Shown here one piece after another: positions 15,980-23,845 of a stretch of 64,000 nt of DNA (its first letter is position 1; each line of letters begins with the position of its first letter). Origin of the DNA: Bacillus cytotoxicus (GTDB lineage Bacteria; Bacillota; Bacilli; Bacillales; Bacillaceae_G). A model generated the notes under the pieces. The model was not told the origin of the DNA, did not search any database, and saw only the letters and a program-made list of their open reading frames with translations. The position numbers were made by a program, and so were the translations under genes. The DNA lies in NCBI RefSeq assembly GCF_023715645.1, contig NZ_JAMBOP010000023.1, positions 1 through 64,000 on the forward strand. The letters run 5' to 3'.

Positions 15980-16861
15980 CTAAGAGTTCCCTTTTAACTT
16001 CGATAATTTTCTATTTCTAACCATGTTACGAATGTTCAGATCTTCTACAATGATAACGGAATACTCTTTCGCAAGATTGTAACTGAGCTTATGAAGAAAA
16101 TCTCTGCGCTGGTTCACTACCTTTTCATGTAGCTTGCGAACACGCTCTACCTGTTTTATAAAGTTAGCAGAAGCTTTTTTCTTCTTAGAAAGTTTTCGCT
16201 GTGCTTTCTTGAGTTGCTTTTCTTTTTCACGGAGAAATCTAGGATTTTCATATTCTAAACCATTAGAAAGAACGGCATACTTATGTAATCCCACGTCAAT
16301 TCCTATCGCACGATTGGTATCGATATCAGATGGTACCACTTGTCTTTCGACACTGAAAATAGCGTACCATCTTTTCCCTTGACGTTTGAGAATCAGTTGT
16401 TTGATTGTTCCTTCGATTGGTCTATGAAGTAGGACATCTATTTCTCCCAATTTTTTATTATATAACTTACCGTTATCAGAAAAAGACATCGCATAACGAT
16501 GCTTTCCGTTTCTTTTGCATCCAAATTGCGGAAACGTCATACTATTGTAGTCTTTATACTTTTTCTGTTTTGGATACTTTGCATCTTTACGAAAGAAATG
16601 ATCAAACGCTTTTTTCAGACGCACAAAAACTTCTTGCAAAGGCTGAGAAGGCATTTCTTTTAGAAAAGGATACGTCTTCTTATCCAATGTAAGTTGTCTT
16701 TGCATATCATAACGATTGTAATTTTCTCTGTTTTGCTTATATTTCCGTTCTTTATCTAGCAAGGCAGAGTTGTAGGTTTGACGACAATATTGTAGCCAAC
16801 GGTCTAACACTTCTTTTTGTGCTTCTGTTGGAAAGATTTCATATTTTTGATTCAACAACAT
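15980..16861 (-). pseudogene. tnpB: Truncated TnpB (IS200/IS605 OrfB)
   Basis: About 293 residues with the TnpB N-terminal helix-turn-helix (YEIFPTEAQKEVLDRWLQYCRQTYN), the RuvC I motif GIDVGLHKYAVLSNG (first catalytic Asp) and the RuvC II motif VIIVEDLNIRNMV (Glu). The protein ends at NRKLSKLKGNS. The zinc finger and the third catalytic Asp, present in the other TnpB at 2-127, are missing, so the nuclease must be dead. No right-end hairpin follows. GGAGG stands 8 bases before the ATG at 16861. It is preceded by a tnpA fragment, so the element was of the two-gene IS605 type. Confidence 0.85.
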
Positions 16862-16885
16862 TGTCATCACCTCCCAATGGTTTTA

Positions 16886-16994
16886 TCATTGTATTTTGAT
16901 GTATTGTTTTAGCACTTCTAATGGTGCATCGCCCCAACCAGCAAACAATAACCTTGAGACCAAAAGCATTCTTTACATATATTCTATCTGATTT
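16886..16994 (-). pseudogene. tnpA: tnpA (IS200/IS605 Y1 transposase) 3' fragment with frameshift
   Basis: In one frame FWSQGY and in the next GWGDAPLEVLKQYIKIQ followed by TGA. Together they match the extreme C-terminus of IS605-type TnpA (W-x-x-GYF...-x-E-x-I-x-x-YIxxQ), with a frameshift near 16944. The fragment ends 25 bases before the tnpB start, the normal order in these elements. Everything upstream of it, including the catalytic Tyr and HUH motif, is gone. Confidence 0.6.
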
Positions 16995-17083
16995 GAGGGA
17001 ATTCCTTTGGCTTACGCCAACCAAAATTCATCCCCTCCCTACTCATTGGGCTTCAACCCTTCTCATTCCTTGAGGAAGGGGAA
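16995..17083 (-). mobile_element. Solo IS200/IS605 right-end-like hairpin relic
   Basis: Read on the minus strand: GGGTTGAAGCCCAATGAGTAGG, then a hairpin at 16996-17037 with stem GGGATGAATT/AATTCCC and a TTGGC-GTAA-GCCAA tip. The GTAA loop and AAGCCC lead-in match the right end at 237-280. A surrounding inverted pair CCAAAA/TTTTGG spans 17020-17083. No tnpB lies upstream of it, so it looks like the remnant of a second element, joined to the tnpA fragment. Confidence 0.55.
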
Positions 17084-17138
17084 TTCTTTTGGAAATATGT
17101 TAAAATTAAAATTTTCAAACAATTAAAGAGGTGTTACC

Positions 17139-17432
17139 ATGTATAAGAAACAACTCGTGAATTCCAATAACATCAATTATTTATTATTTGAGCCTACACA
17201 TGAAAATAGACCTATGCTATTACTTCACGGACAGGAAGATCAAATTATTTCTCCAATTGGGCAGCAATCTTTTTATGAACAAGCACTAGCTTCTGGAGAA
17301 GTTGAAAATTCTCACCTTTCACTCACTCCCTATCCGCACATAAACCACTCTGTTAGCTTACCGATGTTAGAAAACATCGTAAATTGGATAGAAGAAAAAT
17401 TTGTTATAACAAAAAACACTCATCAATTATAA
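17139..17432 (+). pseudogene. Alpha/beta hydrolase with central deletion
   Basis: The 97 residues join an esterase-like N-terminus (VNSNNINYLLFEP) directly to the C-terminal part of an alpha/beta hydrolase (PMLLLHGQEDQIISPIGQQS with the acid Asp, PHINHSV with the catalytic His). A complete YitV-like esterase has about 250 residues, with a G-x-S-x-G nucleophile that is absent here. The gene keeps a ribosome site (AAGAGGTG), so it may be transcribed, but it cannot be a normal hydrolase. Confidence 0.7.
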
Positions 17433-17449
17433 AAAGATGAGTGTTTCTT
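17414..17449 (+). terminator. Terminator hairpin after the hydrolase remnant
   Basis: The arms AAACACTCATC and GATGAGTGTTT overlap the stop codon and are followed by CTTTATG. The U-tract is short. Confidence 0.6.
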
Positions 17450-17605
17450 TATGCAAAGTAGGGTTCTAGAGAACACAAACTTTATATTTAATCTATGTAT
17501 CTTCAAAAGGTTTAATATATCAATGATAAAAATCATAAATAATAGCGCATACAATATCTATTATTTCAGAATTAACGTTATATTCTGTATATCTTACCGA
17601 AAAAA

Positions 17606-18490
17606 TCAAAATTCAGCTAGGATTGGAAACTTACACTCATTAAATTCAACAGGAAGTTCTCCTCTTACCATTAAACATTTCTTTGATTCATATAATTTTA
17701 AATCCGCATTCTCTATCCCTAATTGATCAGGAGAAAAATAGAACTCAATCGTGTGGAATGTTTCTGGAATTACCGCACATAATTCATCTAAAATTGGCAT
17801 CAATTCACTTATTACTCCATATAACTTCAATATTCCCTCTTCAATTTCATATACAAGTATAGCGTCAAGCTCTTCTGAAAAATAAAGTTTCTTGTTCCAT
17901 TTTTCATTATACATATTTAAGTAGAAAGAAGATTGATAGTGTAATGGCGCAAAAGATCGTGAAAGACATTCTTTATTTTCAAATACATCTTTCATAAGCT
18001 GCACATCTTTTTCATCAAAAAAATCTAATTTCCGAATAGATGATAACTTTTGTTCACTTTTTTCATACTGTATAGTCGATATGTATTCTTTTGCTACTTT
18101 AAAACCGAATGGTGTATATAACTCTGGTGCTTCTGTAAATAAAAATGAATAGTTATACTCCTCATCAATCTTTTTCAACATTTCCCCAAACAATTGCTTC
18201 ATAAAACCTTTATTGCGATAATTAGGATGTGTCATTACAGATTGAATACCAGCTGCTTTTATCCGCTCTCCTCCTACCATCATCGGCATTAAAAACATAG
18301 ATACATTTGCAATTGCTACCTCTTCTTCAAATAAAGTAAGCGGAGAGTATGTTAAATCCCAAAATCCTTTTTTATAAAAGTCTTGTAATGTATGTACTGG
18401 AATGTGAAATGCTCTTTCAAACAAATCGTATAATCGCTCTCTTTTCTCATTTTCAGACGTGTAATTAGCACAAACCATAAATTTCCCCAT
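17606..18490 (-). CDS. GNAT N-acetyltransferase, Eis-like
   Basis: A 294-residue protein with an N-terminal GNAT domain (GIQSVMTHPNYRNKGFMKQLFGEML carries the acetyl-CoA loop) and FTEAPELYTPFGFKV. The length, and a second half with an SCP-like end (ELPVEFNECKFPIL), fit Eis-type acetyltransferases, which act on amines such as aminoglycosides or lysines. The substrate is not predictable. GGAGG precedes the ATG at 18490 with good spacing. The gene is monocistronic and no terminator is obvious. Confidence 0.75.
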   Translation of the reverse strand: MGKFMVCANYTSENEKRERLYDLFERAFHIPVHTLQDFYKKGFWDLTYSPLTLFEEEVAIANVSMFLMPMMVGGERIKAAGIQSVMTHPNYRNKGFMKQLFGEMLKKIDEEYNYSFLFTEAPELYTPFGFKVAKEYISTIQYEKSEQKLSSIRKLDFFDEKDVQLMKDVFENKECLSRSFAPLHYQSSFYLNMYNEKWNKKLYFSEELDAILVYEIEEGILKLYGVISELMPILDELCAVIPETFHTIEFYFSPDQLGIENADLKLYESKKCLMVRGELPVEFNECKFPILAEF

Positions 18491-19030
18491 GTTGTTCCTC
18501 CACTTGCAAATTACTACTTATTCCCCGTACTTTTCGGCTAAAAATTTTATGAAGTGATGTAAAGAATAAGTGCTATCTTTCAACATATTATCATAAATTT
18601 TTCAAAAAAGTTTTATATTAATAAAAATATATTTATAATATAATAAAGCTGAATATAAGCATATTCTTATATAAAAATATAATATTTTTAAGTAAAACAC
18701 TGTAAATACTTGATTTCACGGGGGTTTTCATATTAAATTCCATTACTTCAATTTGATTTTTTTATTTCCATTTTTATTTTTCACTATTACTATTTTTTTA
18801 ATTCTCTACACCTATTTTTTTATTTTTTAATAAAACTCCCGTGTAATTCAACTATATCATTCATACCATTTTCTCTCCCCCTAAAAAACTAAAAGGATTA
18901 AGTTTTCGGAATTTTCATTTATCCGCGAGCGATATTCGTATAAAATAATTCATACAGAATTTTATTTAGAAAAGGGTTATGTATATGTACCACTATGTAA
19001 CAGACATATAGTAACTGTAATACATGTCGT
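18491..19030. other. AT-rich intergenic stretch
   Basis: About 540 bases with very high AT content (long A/T runs near 18600-18700 and 18740-18840). I see no supported gene. Stops occur often in all frames. Confidence 0.6.
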
Positions 19031-19033
19031 GGA

Positions 19034-19075
19034 CCTCCTAAGTCATATTCAATCTATAAAATATGACTTAGGAGG
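19034..19075 (+). promoter_or_regulatory. Perfect 16-bp hairpin hiding a ribosome binding site
   Basis: CCTCCTAAGTCATATT and AATATGACTTAGGAGG are exact complements around a 10-base loop. The right arm contains the ribosome site TTAGGAGG, seven bases before an ATG at 19083. In RNA the site would be fully paired. The reading frame it serves is only six codons (MKDSFY), because the gene behind it is truncated. Confidence 0.75.
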
Positions 19076-19084
19076 AATAACCAT

Positions 19085-19456
19085 GAAGGATTCTTTTTAT
19101 TAAAACCAAACAGCATTTTCATTACTCAACAAATCGGTGGATTAGATAATTGGGAATTAAACCACATTCTTCATGCATATACTGAAAGTGAGTACAGTTA
19201 TTGGGATATGCAGTACGCTTCTTCTCAACTGAAACAATCTGGATTTCAAATCCTTAAACAACATGAATACTTCTCCTATCAACGTTTTTACGACATCAGA
19301 AGCATTATCTATTATTTAAAAGCTCTTCCATGGCAAATTCACGATTTTTCAGTATCAAAATACGAAGAGCAATTACTTCATATCCATAACCACATTCAAC
19401 AAAATGAATTTATTGAAGTAAAGGCACATCGCTTTTACATTGTAGCTTCTTTTTAA
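19085..19456 (+). pseudogene. SAM methyltransferase, C-terminal remnant
   Basis: Reading in the frame of 19100, LLKPNSIFITQQIGGLDNWE is a methyltransferase post-motif, followed by YWDMQYASSQLKQSGFQILK, FYDIRSIIYYLKALPWQI and VKAHRFYIVASF up to the stop. The N-terminal half with the SAM motif I is missing. The ATG next to the upstream hairpin is in another frame and stops after six codons, so promoter and ribosome site appear to have been joined to the middle of the gene by deletion. A hairpin CGCCTCTC/GAGAGGCG (19462-19482) follows and may terminate. Confidence 0.75.
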
Positions 19457-19580
19457 TTCATCGCCTCTCTAAGCGAGAGGCGATTTACTAGTAAAATCAA
19501 AAATGTTACCATCACTTGCAATATTTCTCATTTCATTGTAAAATGAAAGCATAGAACACGATATGTAGTCAAATCCACTT

Positions 19581-19642
19581 CACATATTATCAAGCATCAA
19601 TAGGGATGATATGCGTTCCTTAAGGGTTTTTGATAATATGTG
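19581..19642 (+). promoter_or_regulatory. Cold-shock gene leader with 13-bp inverted repeat
   Basis: CACATATTATCAA (19581-19593) and TTGATAATATGTG (19630-19642) are perfect complements lying 70-130 bases before the csp start, enclosing a 36-base loop. Long structured leaders are typical of cold-shock mRNAs and control their stability and translation with temperature. The role here is an inference. Confidence 0.6.
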
Positions 19643-19714
19643 AATTTTTATTTTCCTTTAGAAATAAGACGGATCATATTACATTTATTTTTTTATTTTT
19701 AGGAGGCATTTACC

Positions 19715-19918
19715 ATGACATTAACAGGTAAAGTAAAATGGTTTAACAGCGAAAAAGGTTTTGGATTCATCGAAGTTGCAGACGGAAGCGACGTATTCGT
19801 TCACTTCTCAGCTATTACTGGCGACGGTTTCAAATCTCTTGATGAAGGTCAAGAAGTTAGCTTCGAAGTTGAAGATGGCAACCGCGGACCTCAAGCTAAA
19901 AACGTTGTAAAGCTATAA
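19715..19918 (+). CDS. Cold-shock protein (CspA family)
   Basis: A 67-residue single-stranded nucleic acid chaperone, one OB-fold cold-shock domain with both RNA-binding motifs: [13 protein letters not shown] (RNP1, K-G-F-G-F-I) and VFVHFSAI (RNP2). The ending [10 protein letters not shown] is canonical. It melts RNA structure and is induced by cold or growth changes. B. cereus has several paralogues (CspA to CspE). The [13 protein letters not shown] form resembles CspE, but I do not assign a letter. AGGAGG precedes the ATG. A long structured leader and a strong terminator make it a single-gene unit, with the cold-inducible ydjO-type gene next in line. Confidence 0.95.
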   Translation: MTLTGKVKWFNSEKGFGFIEVADGSDVFVHFSAITGDGFKSLDEGQEVSFEVEDGNRGPQAKNVVKL

Positions 19919-19928
19919 TTTAGACAAT

Positions 19929-19965
19929 AAAAAGGTTGTTAACACGAACGGTTAACAACCTTTTT
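19929..19965 (+). terminator. Terminator of the cold-shock gene
   Basis: The 15-bp arms AAAAAGGTTGTTAAC and GTTAACAACCTTTTT lie 11 bases after the stop. Confidence 0.9.
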
Positions 19966-20005
19966 AATTATATAAACACTTATTTCACATAAAAGGAGTG
20001 GTCTC

Positions 20006-20191
20006 ATGTATCGTAATAAAAAGAATGACGTTGCAGAAGTAGCACCGGAAGAAATCCCTGTTTGGGAATGTGAGTCAGAGGAATGTTTAGGGTGGATGCG
20101 GAAAAACTTCGCATTTGAAGAACACCCAAAATGCCCTTTATGTGGAAGTGAAATGAAAAGCGGAGAACGTTTATTGCCTCGATTGGGATAA
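20006..20191 (+). CDS. YdjO family cold-inducible small zinc-ribbon protein
   Basis: A 61-residue protein with WECESEECLGWMRKNF followed by CPLCGSEMKSGERLLP, two Cys pairs forming a small zinc ribbon. The pattern matches the YdjO family, described as cold-inducible in Bacillus. Its position right behind a csp gene supports the call. AAGGAG precedes the ATG. It has its own terminator, so it probably has its own promoter between 19965 and 20006 or depends on read-through. The molecular role is unknown. Confidence 0.85.
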   Translation: MYRNKKNDVAEVAPEEIPVWECESEECLGWMRKNFAFEEHPKCPLCGSEMKSGERLLPRLG

Positions 20192-20205
20192 AATATTTGT
20201 ACGCC

Positions 20206-20238
20206 CCTTGCAGAATATTCTCTGCAAGGTTTTTTTTA
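20206..20238 (+). terminator. Terminator of the ydjO-type gene
   Basis: The stem CCTTGCAGA/TCTGCAAGG around ATATTC is followed by eight Ts. Confidence 0.9.
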
Positions 20239-20263
20239 TCCTCTCCTATCTATTACTCCACTT

Positions 20264-20423
20264 TATAAAGTGAAACTTTAATCAGCGGGGGTTTTCTTCA
20301 TCCCCCACTGATTATTAGTTGAACCAATCGGGCTTTTACGGGCAGTTATTCTCCACCTATCTTCTTCGATTCTCTCTCAATCTTGAGGTGGGGGATCTTA
20401 CTGCCCACGAATAGCGGGATAAA
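20264..20423 (+). repeat. Structured repeat family B, copy 1
   Basis: About 160 bp, highly similar to 63481-63640. It begins TATAAAGTGAAACTTTAATCAG, forms a hairpin (AATCAGCGGGGG...CCCCCACTGATT), then CAATCGGGCTTTTACGGGC, a stem CTCCACCT/AGGTGGGG, and ACTGCCCACGAATAGCGGGA which pairs back to GGGCAGT. It is non-coding, and lies between the ydjO terminator and the 3' end of the Nudix gene. It probably belongs to one of the numbered bcr repeats of the B. cereus group; I cannot say which. Confidence 0.85.
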
Positions 20424-20484
20424 AACAAAAGGATAAGACAGTAGATATACTTTAGTAGCTACTGTCTTATCCATCTCGATTATC

Positions 20485-20892
20485 TTAAAAAGTCACCATA
20501 AACGGCTGACTCTCTTCATCTAAACAACGTAAAATACGTTCTTTGAAATTTTTCCAATTTACCATTTGTAACGCTTCTTCAATTGAAAAATACCCAACTT
20601 CTAAACTTTCACTACTTGTTGTGAACTGTCCTCCGATTGGCTTACCTAAAAATAAATGGGTACAAATACTCCTTGAGACATTTTGATACGCTCCGCAATA
20701 TTTCACAATTTCAATATCAATGCCAGTCTCTTCTTTCGCCTCTCGAATAGCACCTATTGGAATCTCTTCTCCCTCTTCGACTTGACCACCAGGAATTTCC
20801 CAGCCGCGCTTTGGACTTTTTAAAAGTAAAATTTCATTTTCATCATTTAATACCACCGTTGCAGCACTTACGATATGTTTCGGATAAGACAT
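20485..20892 (-). CDS. Nudix hydrolase
   Basis: A 135-residue Nudix enzyme with the full box GGQVEEGEEIPIGAIREAKEETGID (pattern Gx5Ex7REUxEExGU), of which REAKEETG holds the metal-binding Glu residues. The N-terminal strand VSAATVVLNDENEILLLKS is typical. It hydrolyses a nucleoside diphosphate linked to another group; the substrate cannot be read from the sequence. AAGGGGGAG precedes the ATG. The gene upstream on the same strand (DUF4937 protein) stops at 20926, 33 bases away, so the two may be co-transcribed. Confidence 0.92.
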   Translation of the reverse strand: MSYPKHIVSAATVVLNDENEILLLKSPKRGWEIPGGQVEEGEEIPIGAIREAKEETGIDIEIVKYCGAYQNVSRSICTHLFLGKPIGGQFTTSSESLEVGYFSIEEALQMVNWKNFKERILRCLDEESQPFMVTF

Positions 20893-20925
20893 ACATACTC
20901 CCCCTTCGAATCAATTACCAGATTT

Positions 20926-21558
20926 TCACACACAGTGAATAGGTAATACAGACCAAGAACTAACAAGTGTTATTTGTTTTCCTTCCATATGTAACACTTG
21001 CTGAGATGGGTTTGCTATATGTTGTAATTGTGGAAACATTTCTTTCACATACTGCTTGTGAGCTGCTACATCTTTCCATACAGACAAAACAATGTAACGT
21101 TTAGAAGAAAGTGACTTTCCAACAACGCCCCCCATCATCCCTTCTGCTCTTGCCATACCTGGATTCCAAACCGTTTCTTGCATATGCAAAAATTGCTTTT
21201 CACTCTCTTGTTTTACATCACATATTGCTACGCGCAAAAAAGAACCATGTGCCAGTGCTTCTATAAATGAAGTATCTGTTATGTCAAATAAAGATTGATA
21301 CAATTCTGTTTCACATGAAGTATATGTACTCTCTTGGTTGTTATCATAAAAAATCTTATCATGTGATTCATTCATAAAACTTTGATACATCTTCATATTT
21401 CCCCATAAACTAAGTATACAAGCCTCTGATTCATCCCATCCCCCGATTTGTCCGTAAAAACCATCCAATGACTTCAAATCGCTCCATTGTTCTTGAGCAG
21501 CTGAAAATAATTCCTTTTTTTCGTCGCTAACTCTACAAATAATCGATTTAATTAACAT
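20926..21558 (-). CDS. DUF4937/YdbC-like protein with a second ABM-type half
   Basis: A 210-residue protein. Residues 1-100 (LIKSIICRVSDEKKELFSAAQEQWSDL, FYGQIGGWDESEACILSLWG) match the DUF4937 family, including B. subtilis YdbC, which is about 117 residues. The second half (FLRVAICDVKQ, MMGGVVGKSLSSKRYIVLSVWKD, QYVKEMFPQL) looks like a further dimeric alpha-beta barrel (ABM) unit, so the protein resembles a tandem of two such folds. The ATG at 21558 follows AAGGGGGGAAT; the frame upstream has no ribosome site. The function is unknown, possibly a monooxygenase-like or stress fold. Confidence 0.75.
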   Translation of the reverse strand: MLIKSIICRVSDEKKELFSAAQEQWSDLKSLDGFYGQIGGWDESEACILSLWGNMKMYQSFMNESHDKIFYDNNQESTYTSCETELYQSLFDITDTSFIEALAHGSFLRVAICDVKQESEKQFLHMQETVWNPGMARAEGMMGGVVGKSLSSKRYIVLSVWKDVAAHKQYVKEMFPQLQHIANPSQQVLHMEGKQITLVSSWSVLPIHCV

Positions 21559-21689
21559 ACATATTCCCCCCTTATTTCCCGCTAAAACTTCATTAAAACT
21601 ACATACTTTTATTTTAAAATAATTTAATAGAAATATCAAAATTTTAAGAAAAATAATATTACAAAAGGAAATACATTTTACTCGTTACA

Positions 21690-21794
21690 TTATCTTTTAA
21701 TAAAACTAATACTAAACAATAAAGCAGCACTTAAAGTACTTACTACCCCTATCCAAAATAGCCAATTTGCTGCGATCAACCCAGAAGCTTCCAT
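21690..21794 (-). CDS. Putative 34-residue single-pass membrane peptide
   Basis: ATG at 21794, stop TAA at 21690. The chain has a short polar N-terminus (MEASG), about 22 hydrophobic residues (LIAANWLFWIGVV through LLFSISF) and a basic end (IKR), a credible inside-out membrane peptide. It lies after the terminator of the phosphoesterase gene. No strong ribosome site is seen, which lowers confidence. Confidence 0.35.
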   Translation of the reverse strand: MEASGLIAANWLFWIGVVSTLSAALLFSISFIKR

Positions 21795-21817
21795 TATAGA
21801 ATGCTTTACTTAATCAA

Positions 21818-21853
21818 TAAAAAAAGCAGCAAAGGTGTCTTCCCCTTGCTACT
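21818..21853 (-). terminator. Terminator of the phosphoesterase gene
   Basis: On the minus strand AGTAGCAAGGGG...ACCTTTGCTGCT is followed by a T-run, just after the stop. Confidence 0.75.
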
Positions 21854-22962
21854 CAATCAAATGTAAGTTCTATTTCAATAATTTCTGACCGGCTACCAAG
21901 TCTTAACGGTGGTCCCCAAAAACCAAATCCAGAAGAAACAATCGCATGAAATGAATCTCTCTTTACATATCCCCAATCTAATTCATACATTCTTCTAGTA
22001 ATAATATGATTCGGTGCCATTTGTCCCCTATGTGTATGTCCAGACAATAATACGTCAACACCCGCTACCGCGGCTTGCTTTAACTCAAATGGCTGATGAT
22101 CCATTGCGATGACAGGAAGTCTCTTATCTACAGTGCTCATTAATTCCTCGAAACTCTTCCGATCTCGGTCCGTCTTATCTTTTCTGCCTACAATATAAAA
22201 ATAATCTTCTATTTTTACAACTTCATCTAATAAAATATTCACATCAATCTTATCCATTTCTTGCAAAAACTCAGGAATCGCCCCGCCGTAATATTCATGA
22301 TTCCCTAAAACCCCGTATACGCCAAGCGGAGCGTGCATTTGTTTCATCACTTCTCCCATATCCTTTTTTATAAAATACTCAGGATGATCGTCAACAATAT
22401 CTCCAGGTAAAAGGATCATATCTGGTTTCATATGATTTACATGATGAACCAATCTTTTCAGATGAGACAAGCCAGACAGCTTACCAAAATGCATATCCGA
22501 AGCCATCGCAATTCGCAGTGTCTTACGGTTACTCACCTTTTTAGGTACATGAATTTCGTATTTTCGTACAACTGGACTATACGCATTAAATGTTCCATAA
22601 ACAAAAATAAACACAAAAGTAATGAGGACAATCATTCCAGTCCAAAAAATAGATTGTTCTTTCGGAAACGATAACCAGTTTAAAATAAACACTGCTAAAT
22701 CGGCTATTGGTAATAATATGACTGCGTATTGAATAACCGCAAACCAATAAGAACCAATTGTTCTAAGTAGTGAAGTAAACGTAATCAATCGATCTAGAAT
22801 ATACGCATACGATAATAGTCCAACTACAATCGCATAATATCCCCAAGATTGAATATGAAAAGCCGTATGTATCCAAACCCAGCCGTTCCAACCAATATAA
22901 ATCATTAACAGCGTATATAAAGCAAATAAAATAAAAATATTTACTACATTTCTCGTTTTCAA
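21853..22962 (-). CDS. Membrane-anchored metallophosphoesterase (YkuE/YpbG-like)
   Basis: A 369-residue protein. Residues 1-125 hold about four membrane segments (NIFILFALYTLLMIYIGW, WGYYAIVVGLLSYAYIL, YWFAVIQYAVILLPIADLAV, FWTGMIVLITFVFIFVYG). Then comes a calcineurin-type phosphoesterase domain: MASDMHFGKL (D-x-H), LLPGDIVDD (GDxxD), GVLGNHEYY (GNHE), MDHQP and LSGHTHRGQ (GHTHxGQ). The catalytic domain is placed on one side of the membrane. Family members act on phospholipid headgroups or UDP-sugar lipids; the substrate here is unknown. Translation starts at TTG 22962 behind AGAGGGGA. It is monocistronic with a terminator. Confidence 0.9.
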   Translation of the reverse strand: MKTRNVVNIFILFALYTLLMIYIGWNGWVWIHTAFHIQSWGYYAIVVGLLSYAYILDRLITFTSLLRTIGSYWFAVIQYAVILLPIADLAVFILNWLSFPKEQSIFWTGMIVLITFVFIFVYGTFNAYSPVVRKYEIHVPKKVSNRKTLRIAMASDMHFGKLSGLSHLKRLVHHVNHMKPDMILLPGDIVDDHPEYFIKKDMGEVMKQMHAPLGVYGVLGNHEYYGGAIPEFLQEMDKIDVNILLDEVVKIEDYFYIVGRKDKTDRDRKSFEELMSTVDKRLPVIAMDHQPFELKQAAVAGVDVLLSGHTHRGQMAPNHIITRRMYELDWGYVKRDSFHAIVSSGFGFWGPPLRLGSRSEIIEIELTFD

Positions 22963-23119
22963 AATATATCCCCTCTTTTACAAGTTTTAATTACGAATAT
23001 TTATATAATACACTTAATATAACAAATTACACTTAATATAACAATTAACTCTTCGAACCTTTAAGAATTTTATTTTGACACAATAATTTTTATAATTCCA
23101 CTAATACGCCGTGAAACAA

Positions 23120-23163
23120 GAAGAGACTGATTCATCATTTTTACGAATCAGTCTCTTTTTTTC
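23120..23163. terminator. Bidirectional terminator
   Basis: The stem AAGAGACTGATTC/GAATCAGTCTCTT has Ts on the plus strand. It lies after the DinB-like gene (stop 23173, minus strand) and could also stop plus-strand transcription. Confidence 0.85.
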
Positions 23164-23172
23164 CTTCATATT

Positions 23173-23709
23173 TCAATTGGATGGATAAGTAAAAGATCTC
23201 AAATAACGCTCTTTTATAATTTTACGATGATGAAGCTCATAACCACCAATAATATATGCTAATGCTCGAACTGTTACTTCAGAATTATTCGCAATCCCTC
23301 TTTGTAACCAAGCTTCTGCATCTAAGCTTTTTATTAAATGCACAGTTGATTGACGAACAATTGTTAAGTTCTCAAGAAGATTTTGTATGGATTGCTTATC
23401 AAATCCCGCTCTAAGAACATACATATCATCATTGTATCCAGGAAGGTCAACAGTCTCGCCTCTCGCTATCGAAAGAAGTCGATATGCCATAATCCGTTCA
23501 GTATCCGCAATATGCCCTAGTACTTCTTTTACACTCCACTTATTAGGAGCATACCGAAAAAGGCCCTCACTATCAGAAATATCCTTCAATACGAGGTTCG
23601 TTTCTTTTATTTGTTCTTCTAAAATTTGTCCGATATCTCCCTCTGGCAATAAATTTATATACGTTGAATAATACGGATTATATTCATTGGCTTCTGGTTT
23701 CTTATTCAT
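23173..23709 (-). CDS. DinB family protein (DinB_2, metal-binding four-helix bundle)
   Basis: A 178-residue four-helix protein. The three metal-binding His of the DinB fold appear in VKEVLGHIADTERIM (first) and GGYELHHRKIIKERYL (second and third). KWSVKEVLGHIADTERIMAYR is typical of the DinB/YfiT superfamily, which includes thiol-dependent transferases (bacillithiol transferases) and damage-induced proteins. The substrate is not known. The ATG at 23709 (NKKPEANEYN) is preferred over the ATG three codons earlier because AAAGGATGG needs the extra spacing. It is transcribed away from the acetyltransferase at 23846, with a shared upstream region of about 135 bases. Confidence 0.85.
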   Translation of the reverse strand: MNKKPEANEYNPYYSTYINLLPEGDIGQILEEQIKETNLVLKDISDSEGLFRYAPNKWSVKEVLGHIADTERIMAYRLLSIARGETVDLPGYNDDMYVLRAGFDKQSIQNLLENLTIVRQSTVHLIKSLDAEAWLQRGIANNSEVTVRALAYIIGGYELHHRKIIKERYLRSFTYPSN

Positions 23710-23845
23710 TTTCCCCATCCTTTCTAGTTTACTTTCTCATAAAATATTATCACATTAATCCGAAAAATAAATAATTTACCAAACAAAAAAGATAAAAATG
23801 GTATAATTTAACTTAACAATGTAACTAGAAAGAGAGATGAAGATA

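Noticed and set aside
22995-23050. Short direct repeat ACACTTAATATAACAA twice
   Set aside because: Two copies only, in very AT-rich DNA, no link to a gene or known binding site.
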